From NCBI RefSeq assembly GCF_900105395.1, contig NZ_LT629775.1:1364001-1428000 (forward strand): DNA of 64,000 nucleotides. The letters run 5' to 3'. Under the pieces are notes generated by a model, which saw only the letters and a list, made by a program, of their open reading frames with translations, made no database searches and was not told the DNA's origin. The translations under genes and the position numbers were made by a program. Origin of the DNA: Streptomyces sp. TLI_053 (GTDB lineage Bacteria > Actinomycetota > Actinomycetes > Streptomycetales > Streptomycetaceae). Of this stretch, positions 58,227-64,000 are shown piece after piece (positions within the stretch are counted from its first letter, which is position 1; each line of letters opens with the position of its first letter).

Positions 58227-59713
58227 ACGCCGCACCCGCCGCCGCGGCCCCCGGGCTGCGGCGCGGGGTGCGGCTGGTCCACGACCCGGTCCGGCAACAG
58301 GCCGCCCTGCTCTACCCGGAGGGCGTGCTGCTGCTCAACGGGACCGCCGCGGCCGTGCTCCGGCACTGCGACGGACGGCGCGACGTCGCCGGGGTCACCG
58401 CCCGGCTGGCCGAGGAGTACGAGGGCGTGGACGCCGGTCAGGTGCTCGCCCTGCTGGCCGACCTCGCCGAACGGCGGCTGCTCGCCCTCGACGGCACCGG
58501 CGGCCCGGCCGATCCGCAGCCGGCCGCCGGCCTGCCCGGGGCCGCGGCCGGCAAGCGCGCGCCCGCCCCCCTCGGTCTGGTCGCCGAACTCACCCACCGG
58601 TGCCCGCTGCAGTGCCACTACTGCGCCAACCCGGTCGAACTCGTCCGGCAGCGGAACGAACTGGACACCGGGCAGTGGCTGCGGGTGCTCGACCAGGCGC
58701 GCGGGCTCGGTGTGCTCCAGGTCCACCTCACCGGTGGCGAGCCGCTGCTCCGCCGCGATCTGGCGACCATCGTCGCGCACGCCCGCGATCTGGGCCTCTA
58801 CACCAATCTGATCACCAGCGGCCTGCCGCTGGACGGCCCCCGGGCCGCCGAACTCGTCGCGGCCGGGCTGGACCACGTGCAACTGTCCGTCCAGGACGCC
58901 GACCCGCGGCAGGCCGACAGCATCGCCGGGCTGACCCGGCTCAAGGGCCCCACCGGGCACGAGCGCAAGCTCGCCGCGGCCGCCCTGCTCACCGCCGCCG
59001 GGCTGCCGCTCACCGTCAACGCCGTGCTGCACCGCGCCAACGTCGGGCGCCTCGGCGAGATCGCCGACCTCGCGGTCGGGCTCGGCGCCGACCGGGTGGA
59101 GCTCGCGCACACCCAGTTCTACGGCTGGGCCTGGGTCAACCGGGCCCACCTCGCGCCGAGCGACGAGCAGGTCCGGCAGGCCGAACAGGACGTCGCCGCC
59201 GCCCGCGCGCGGCACGGCGACCGGATCGAGATCACCCATGTCGTCGCCGACCACCACAGCGGCACCGCCAAACCGTGCATGAACGGCTGGGGCAACGAGC
59301 AGTTGGTGGTCGCTCCCGACGGCGCCGTGCTGCCCTGCCTGGCCGCCGCCCAACTGCCCGGGCTTCGGCTGCCGAACGCGGTCACCGACGGACTGGCCGC
59401 GAGCTGGCACGACTCGCCGGCGTTCAACCGCTACCGCGGCACCGACTGGATGCCCGAACCGTGCCGCAGCTGCGACCTGCGCGAGCAGGACTTCGGCGGC
59501 TGCCGCTGCCAGGCCTTCCAGTTCACCGGCGACGCGGGCGTCACCGACCCCGCGTGCCGGCTCTCCCCGCAGCACCACCTGGTGCACGCGCCGGACCCGG
59601 AGGCCGGTCCGGCCCCCCGGGCGCGCCGGTTCACCGCGCCCGTCCCCCCGGTGCCGTCGGTCCCGGCCGTCCCGGCGCCGACGCCCGACCCGTCCGTGCC
59701 GGGCCCGGCGTGA
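58223..59713 (+). CDS. pqqDE: PqqD-PqqE fusion (peptide chaperone plus radical SAM enzyme)
   Basis: 496 aa. The N-terminal PqqD domain (~10-92: VRLVHDPVRQQAALLYPEGV, LNGTAAAVLRHCDG, LLADLAERRLLAL) presents PqqA to the enzyme. After a Pro/Ala linker, the PqqE radical SAM core has CPLQCHYC (Cys127, 131, 134) and HLTGGEPLLRRDL. The SPASM auxiliary-cluster Cys follow (KPCMNGWGNEQ, VLPCLAA, CRSCDLREQDFGGCRCQ). It forms the Glu-Tyr C-C bond in PqqA. A Pro/Val-rich tail of ~40 residues follows. D-E fusion is known in some bacteria and secures stoichiometry. Confidence 0.95.
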   Translation: MNAAPAAAAPGLRRGVRLVHDPVRQQAALLYPEGVLLLNGTAAAVLRHCDGRRDVAGVTARLAEEYEGVDAGQVLALLADLAERRLLALDGTGGPADPQPAAGLPGAAAGKRAPAPLGLVAELTHRCPLQCHYCANPVELVRQRNELDTGQWLRVLDQARGLGVLQVHLTGGEPLLRRDLATIVAHARDLGLYTNLITSGLPLDGPRAAELVAAGLDHVQLSVQDADPRQADSIAGLTRLKGPTGHERKLAAAALLTAAGLPLTVNAVLHRANVGRLGEIADLAVGLGADRVELAHTQFYGWAWVNRAHLAPSDEQVRQAEQDVAAARARHGDRIEITHVVADHHSGTAKPCMNGWGNEQLVVAPDGAVLPCLAAAQLPGLRLPNAVTDGLAASWHDSPAFNRYRGTDWMPEPCRSCDLREQDFGGCRCQAFQFTGDAGVTDPACRLSPQHHLVHAPDPEAGPAPRARRFTAPVPPVPSVPAVPAPTPDPSVPGPA

Positions 59714-59750
59714 GCGCCCCCGGCCCCGGACCCGTCCCTCGGAGCACGCA

Positions 59751-60707
59751 CTGAAGATCCGGATCCTCGGCACCGCCGCCGGCGGCGGCCTGCCCCAGTG
59801 GAACTGCGGCTGCGCGGGCTGCGCCACCGCCCGCCGCACCGGTACCGCCCGCAGTCAGGACTGCCTCGCGGTCAGCGCCGACGGCGCCGCCTGGTACCTG
59901 GTCAACGCCTCCCCCGACCTGCGGTCCCAGTTGCTCGCCACCCCCGAGCTGGCGCCCCCGCCCGGCACCCGGGACACCCCGCTCCGCGGCGTCCTGCTGA
60001 CCAGCGGCGAACTCGACCACACCCTGGGCCTGGTGACCCTGCGCGAGGCCGCCGGGCTGACCGTGCACGCGACCGCTCCGGTCCGGACCGCGCTGCACGA
60101 GGCGTTCCCGGTCGGCCCGCTGCTCGCCCCCTACACCGAGGCGCGCTGGCACACCGTCGTCCCGGGGGAGCCGGTCGAGCTGGCCGGCGGGCTGGTGGCC
60201 GAACCGCTGGCCCTCGGCGGCAAGCGCCCCCGGTACGCCGCCGATCTGGCCGCCCTCCCGGCGGGCGAACGTGCCGGGGAACCGGCCGGGGAACGTGCCG
60301 GGGAACCGGCCGGCGCGCGAACGGACTGGGTGATCGGCTACCGCTTCACCGAGACCGGCGGCCGCGCCCGCGCCGTCTACGCCCCCGGACTGGCCGCGTG
60401 GACGCCCGCCGTCGACCGGGCGGTGGCCGACGCGGACGTGGTGATCCTGGACGGCACCTTCGCGACGGACGAGGAGCTCGCCGAGCGCACCGGCGGCGCC
60501 CGGGGCTCGCGCGGCATGGGACACCTGGCGGTCGCCGACTCGCTCCCCCACCTGTCCGGCCGGCCCGGCCCGCGCTACCTCTACACCCACCTCAACAACA
60601 CCAACCCGCTGGCCCACCGGGGTTCGCCGGAGGCGATCGCGCTGGCCCCGGCGCTGGCGGCGGCCGGCGCGGCCGTGGCCGAGGACGGGATGCTCCTGGA
60701 GCTCTGA
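59751..60707 (+). CDS. pqqB: PqqB metallo-hydrolase-fold protein with a CTG start
   Basis: 318 aa. No ATG, GTG or TTG lies in frame before 59931, yet the frame from CTG 59751 reads KIRILGTAAGGGLPQWNCGC, exactly where PqqB proteins begin. GGAG six bases upstream supports CTG initiation. The metallo-beta-lactamase fold has LTSGELDHTLGLVTLREA, RGMGHLAVADS and YLYTHLNNTNPL. PqqB is needed for PQQ formation, probably as a hydroxylase of the tyrosine precursor. A 24-bp duplication (60267-60314) inserts two ERAGEPAG units in a surface loop, making it ~15 residues longer than usual. Confidence 0.9.
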   Translation: MKIRILGTAAGGGLPQWNCGCAGCATARRTGTARSQDCLAVSADGAAWYLVNASPDLRSQLLATPELAPPPGTRDTPLRGVLLTSGELDHTLGLVTLREAAGLTVHATAPVRTALHEAFPVGPLLAPYTEARWHTVVPGEPVELAGGLVAEPLALGGKRPRYAADLAALPAGERAGEPAGERAGEPAGARTDWVIGYRFTETGGRARAVYAPGLAAWTPAVDRAVADADVVILDGTFATDEELAERTGGARGSRGMGHLAVADSLPHLSGRPGPRYLYTHLNNTNPLAHRGSPEAIALAPALAAAGAAVAEDGMLLEL

Positions 60708-60764
60708 AGCGCGGCCCGTCCTGCCCCGCCCCGGCCGCGTGTGACCGTGTCCGGTCGAACCGCT

Positions 60765-60789
60765 CCACCGTCCGTTCACCGAACGGTGG
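60765..60789. terminator. hairpin after the pqq operon
   Basis: CCACCGT (60765-60771) pairs with ACGGTGG (60783-60789), and the loop contains a further CCGTTC/GAA pairing. It lies 58 bp after pqqB. Confidence 0.5.
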
Positions 60790-60823
60790 CGCCCGGTACT
60801 GCCCCGGGCCACCGGGGACCTGT

Positions 60824-60863
60824 CAGATCGTCGTGATACTAATCATTCGGGTGATGAGATCTG
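60824..60863. promoter_or_regulatory. AT-rich promoter region of the transglycosylase gene
   Basis: CAGATC (60824-60829) and GATCTG (60858-60863) form an inverted repeat around an AT-rich core TGATACTAATCATT, unusual for this genome. It is the likely promoter/operator about 100 bp upstream of ATG 60939. Confidence 0.45.
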
Positions 60864-60938
60864 TCATGCACCGGCAGGCACGATGGTGACAGCCTGTCCG
60901 TTCCCAGGGGACCGGACGGTGACGGGGAGGGGCAGAGC

Positions 60939-62525
60939 ATGGTGACCAGGAGCGGCACGGCCACGCGAGGCGACGGCGGAGCCACGGGGACGGAGCGACG
61001 GACCGGTCGGACGACCGGCCGCCGGCTGCGGCTCGGCAAGCGGCTCACCGGCATGCTGGCGGTCTTCACCGCCCTCGCGGCGCTGACCGGCTCCCAGGTG
61101 ACCGGCCTCCGGCTCGCCCCGGCCGCCGCGGCCGAGCCCGTTCCCGACCGGCCCAGCGGCAGCGCAGCCCCGGTCCCGGGCCTCGGCGCCGACGGCACCG
61201 CCACCCCGTTCGGCACCGGTGCCACCCCGCTCCCGGGCATCCTCGGCACCGCGCCGGTCGACGGCGGCGGCACCCTGCCGCTCACCCAGCCGCCGCTCGC
61301 GCCGCTCACCTCGCCGTTCGCCGATCCGCTGCGCTCCGGGCCGGCCCTGCCGGAGACGGTGTTCGCCGCCTACCGCAAGGCCGAGGCCGCGCTGCTCCTG
61401 CGCTCCCCCGGCTGCCACCTGCCCTGGCAGCTGCTCGCCGCGATCGGCGAGGTCGAGTCCGGCCAGGCCGGCCGCGGCGCGGTCGACGCCGGCGGGACGA
61501 CGTTCCGTCCGATCCTCGGCCCGGCCTTGAACGGCGCCGGCTTCGCGGCGATCGGTGACACCGACGGCGGCCGCTTCGACGGCGACACCCAGTGGGACCG
61601 CGCCGTCGGGCCGATGCAGTTCATCCCGTCCACCTGGGCCTCCTGGGGCGTGGACGCCAACGGGGACGGCAAGGCCGACCCGAACAACGTCTTCGACGCC
61701 GCCGAGGCGGCCGGCCGGTACCTGTGCGCGGGCGGCCGCGACCTCTCCGACCCGGCCCAGCTGGACCGGGCGATCCTCGGCTACAACCACTCCGCCGAGT
61801 ACCTGCGCACGGTCCGGAACTGGATGGCCCACTTCGGCACCGGCAGCCCGGTCACCACCCCGAACCGCCCCGGCACCCCGAGCCCGCTGACGCCGCAGCT
61901 CCCGGTCGCACCGGTGGCGCCGCTCGTCCCGACCGCCCCGCCGGCCCCGATCCTGCCGACCCCTGGCACGACGCCCGCGCCGACGCCGGGCCAGAACACG
62001 GCTCCGACGACGCCCGGCACCCCGAGCACCACGCCGACCGTCCCGGGCACCACCCCGTCGGGCGAGCCCTCGCCGAGCGCGACGCCCTCCGGCACCCCCT
62101 CGCCCTCCGCGTCCGCCTCGCCGTCCGCCGAACCGAGCGGCACCCCGAGCGGCACGCCCACCGCCCCCGTCACCACGCCGTCCGGGAGCCCGAGCCCCAG
62201 CGCGACCGCGACCCCGACGACAACCCCCACCACGACGCCGACCGGCACCCCGTCGACGACGCCGACCGCCACGCCGACGGCGACGCCCACGGGCACCCCG
62301 ACCAGCTGCCCCGCCCCGACCGGCACGCCGACCGCGACCGCGAGCCCCTCCGCGACGCCGTCCGGCAGCCCGTCGGCCGGCCCCTCGGTGACCCCGAGCG
62401 CGACGGCGACCCCGAGCGCCCCGGGCTGCCCCACCCCCACCCCGTCGGACACCCCGTCCGCGACCGTCACCCCGAGCGCCACGACCTCCCCGTCCGCCGC
62501 GCCGTCCCCTTCGGCCCAGCAGTAG
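60939..62525 (+). CDS. secreted lytic transglycosylase with long Pro/Ser/Thr tail
   Basis: 528 aa; ATG with GGGGAGG at 8 nt. The signal sequence is ~33-65. The MltB-type SLT domain (~138-290) has LLAAIGEVESGQAGRG (catalytic Glu173), GPALNGAGFAAIGDTDGG, VGPMQFIPSTWASWG and DPNNVFDAAEAAGRYLC. It cleaves peptidoglycan glycan strands to 1,6-anhydro ends. Residues ~300-528 are a PSPSATPSGTPTxT low-complexity tail, probably wall-spanning or glycosylated, with two Cys (SCPAPTG, PGCPTP) but no LPxTG. Confidence 0.9.
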   Translation: MVTRSGTATRGDGGATGTERRTGRTTGRRLRLGKRLTGMLAVFTALAALTGSQVTGLRLAPAAAAEPVPDRPSGSAAPVPGLGADGTATPFGTGATPLPGILGTAPVDGGGTLPLTQPPLAPLTSPFADPLRSGPALPETVFAAYRKAEAALLLRSPGCHLPWQLLAAIGEVESGQAGRGAVDAGGTTFRPILGPALNGAGFAAIGDTDGGRFDGDTQWDRAVGPMQFIPSTWASWGVDANGDGKADPNNVFDAAEAAGRYLCAGGRDLSDPAQLDRAILGYNHSAEYLRTVRNWMAHFGTGSPVTTPNRPGTPSPLTPQLPVAPVAPLVPTAPPAPILPTPGTTPAPTPGQNTAPTTPGTPSTTPTVPGTTPSGEPSPSATPSGTPSPSASASPSAEPSGTPSGTPTAPVTTPSGSPSPSATATPTTTPTTTPTGTPSTTPTATPTATPTGTPTSCPAPTGTPTATASPSATPSGSPSAGPSVTPSATATPSAPGCPTPTPSDTPSATVTPSATTSPSAAPSPSAQQ

Positions 62526-62596
62526 CCCGACCACGCTCCCCCTTCCCCGGTCGAGGACTCGGGCGGGCGGGGTGCGGCAGCAGTGGAGCGAGACCC

Positions 62597-62624
62597 GAGG
62601 GCCCGGCACGACCGCCGGGCCCTC
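62597..62624. terminator. hairpin terminator
   Basis: GAGGGCCCGGC-ACGACC-GCCGGGCCCTC, perfect 11-bp stem, 72 bp after the transglycosylase stop. Confidence 0.85.
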
Positions 62625-62669
62625 GTCGTGCACGCGCACCCCTGGATCGTCAGTCGTCACACTGATTGG

Positions 62670-63326
62670 ATGAGCCGCATGTTCGACAAGCACTCGATAG
62701 ACACCCCCTGGGGCGCGTCCGTGTTCGGCGCCGCGAGCGTGGACGCCACACCGGACCTGGCCCGGGTCCGGGTGGCGATCGCGGAGACACGACCCAAGCC
62801 GGCCGAGGCGTTCGAGGCCACCCGGGGCGGGGTCAACCGGATCCGGGAGGTCCTGCGCGGCCACGGGATCCCCGATACGGCGGTCTCGACCTCCCGGCTG
62901 GACCTGAAGTCCTCCTGGGACTACGGCAACGAGCGCACGTTCCTCGGCTACGAGTGCACCGCCTCGTTCGTGATCGAGCTGCGCGAGCTCGATCTGCTGG
63001 AGTCCGTGCTCGTCGATGTCGTCGAGGCCGGGGCGAACCAGGTCGACGGTGTCGAGTTCGACGTGAGTACCAAGAAGGAGCTGCGCGCACAGGCACGCAC
63101 CGCCGCCGTGACGGCCGCACGGGAGAAGGCGGAGCTGTACGCCGGGGCCGCCCAGGTCCGGCTCGGTCCCGTCGTCCACATCAAGGACGTGGACTCCGAG
63201 CAACTGCAGAGCAGTTACCGCAGTCACCGCGGCAGCGGGGGCGGCGACGGCGACGGCGACCTGACACCGGGAAGGATCAGTGTCACCGCGGGCGTGGTCG
63301 TCGGCTTCGCGCTCATCGGGGGCTGA
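62670..63326 (+). CDS. SIMPL-domain protein (DUF541)
   Basis: 218 aa from the ATG at 62670 (ATG 62679 also possible). The SIMPL pattern is clear: VFGAASVDATPDLARVRVAI, IREVLRGHGIPDTAVSTSRL, GYECTASFVIELREL, ANQVDGVEFDVSTKKELR, AREKAELYAGAA. It lacks the usual signal peptide and is probably cytoplasmic. It has a Gly/Asp-rich loop (RGSGGGDGDGD) near the end. The family's role is uncertain; the mammalian namesake binds an IRAK pathway protein. Confidence 0.87.
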   Translation: MSRMFDKHSIDTPWGASVFGAASVDATPDLARVRVAIAETRPKPAEAFEATRGGVNRIREVLRGHGIPDTAVSTSRLDLKSSWDYGNERTFLGYECTASFVIELRELDLLESVLVDVVEAGANQVDGVEFDVSTKKELRAQARTAAVTAAREKAELYAGAAQVRLGPVVHIKDVDSEQLQSSYRSHRGSGGGDGDGDLTPGRISVTAGVVVGFALIGG

Positions 63327-63590
63327 CCGCGCCCGCCCGGGGCACGGTGCCCGACCGCGCGTACCGCCGGGCACCGCGACCCGTCGAGCGTGACCGGGCG
63401 GTCAGCGCCCGGCCCGCCGCGGGTGTCACCGTCCGTCCCGTCCCCGACCTCGTCGGCGCCGGACTCGATCGCGATGTCCTGGACCACGGTGGCGACGGCC
63501 GTTCTCCCTGCCGGTGGTGATGACTGACGGTCCGTCGCGATCGAACGGAACCCGCAGCCGACCGAAACGGGACGGGACCGGACGGACGGA

Positions 63591-63908
63591 TCAGGCGGCG
63601 TCCGGGCCGGGGTCCGGGCCGGGGACCGCCTCGTCGGTACCGGCGGGGCCGCCGTCCGTCCGGCCGGGGGCCCGGCCGGACGGGGGGAAGGCCGCGATGA
63701 GCGTGGTGGTCACCGCGAGGCCGAAGTTCCCGGCGTTGACCGCGGTGGCTCCGGCGAGAGTCATGGCGATTCCGGCGATCGCGCCCGACAGGGCGAGTCC
63801 GGTGAGCCGGACGGTTCGGCCGGCGAGCCGGCCGCGGAGCCGGCGGCCTTGGGTCCGCCCGGCCGGCCGCCGCGGACCGCGGCCGGTCGAGGGTGTCTGC
63901 TGGTGCAC
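63591..63908 (-). CDS. small membrane protein
   Basis: 105 aa, GTG start at 63908 with GGAGGAGGG seven bases upstream. An Arg/Gly-rich N-terminus (HQQTPSTGRGPRRPAGRTQG) precedes hydrophobic segments LTGLALSGAIAGIAMTLAGA and AGNFGLAVTTTLIAAF, then an acidic Pro/Gly tail. No family recognised. The gap 63327-63590 before it holds no gene. The last 60 bases of the window are AT-richer and probably carry its promoter. Confidence 0.65.
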   Translation of the reverse strand: MHQQTPSTGRGPRRPAGRTQGRRLRGRLAGRTVRLTGLALSGAIAGIAMTLAGATAVNAGNFGLAVTTTLIAAFPPSGRAPGRTDGGPAGTDEAVPGPDPGPDAA

Positions 63909-64000
63909 GCGAAGCCCTCCTCCCGTGCGGCCCGGCCCGCCGGCCGAACCGCCGTTCTCCGAGACCTCGGAATATCGACATCCGATTCGATTCCGGAAAT

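Noticed and set aside
60790-60938. c-di-AMP (ydaO) riboswitch upstream of the lytic transglycosylase
   Set aside because: Such riboswitches precede some wall-hydrolase genes in actinomycetes, but I could not find the conserved ydaO core in this leader.

Overview
The window is a very GC-rich (roughly 70-75 %) actinomycete chromosome segment. Codons strongly prefer G or C at the third position, GTG starts and 4-bp GTGA/ATGA stop-start overlaps are common, and several families are typical of Streptomycetaceae: streptophobe, DUF6777, DUF4259, DUF6126, DUF3558, LCP/DUF6542 and a second EF-G. Streptomyces or Kitasatospora is the likely source; the sequence alone does not decide between them. I see no tRNA, rRNA, CRISPR array, transposase or integrase.

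Layout. 1-2.8 kb: the end of a probable biosynthetic or catabolic operon, with a PhyH-type dioxygenase cut by the window edge and a split ThDP-dependent E1 alpha/beta pair. 2.9-12.5 kb: a BAHD-like acyltransferase, then a signalling block (two-FHA ABC exporter, small SH3-like protein, Ser/Thr kinase), DUF4259, streptophobe and DUF6777 proteins. 12.6-23.1 kb: cell-surface genes, including a membrane endo/exonuclease/phosphatase-fold protein, an LPDTG wall protein, LCP ligase, GalE, and a secreted zinc protease with FN3 and ricin-type domains. 23.4-24.8 kb: a stress pair whose main gene is a RafS/HPF-like ribosome factor behind an OsdR/DevR-like operator. 25.2-28.3 kb: one uninterrupted 1013-residue ORF fusing a complete cytochrome P450 to a complete class I terpene synthase. 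This is the most striking feature of the window. 28.3-34.2 kb: ArsR and DUF6126, a small secreted protein, a nucleotidyltransferase, a GH3 enzyme and a MocR regulator. 34.2-48.4 kb: methyltransferase, two paralogous MarR/DMT-exporter divergons, SDR, S33 hydrolase, secreted proteins, EF-G paralogue and GNAT. 48.6-55.0 kb: small genes, including an L7/L12-like protein with a TTG start and a methyltransferase broken by one in-frame TGA. 55.2-60.7 kb: an exported PQQ-type beta-propeller followed by pqqA-pqqC-pqqDE-pqqB. 60.9-64 kb: lytic transglycosylase, SIMPL protein and a small membrane protein.

How genes work together. The pqq genes form one tightly coupled operon (stop-start overlaps A/C and C/DE) able to make pyrroloquinoline quinone, and the exported propeller just upstream is a plausible user of the cofactor. 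The kinase and the FHA exporter form a phospho-signalling unit like mycobacterial PknF/Rv1747. The two MarR/DMT divergons share the same promoter design: the -10 box lies 6-7 nt from the start codon (leaderless), and paired operators 21 bp apart overlap the transporter start. Intergenic spaces carry many perfect hairpin terminators and an unusual number of short tandem repeats (9-37 bp units), often running into the 3' ends of genes.
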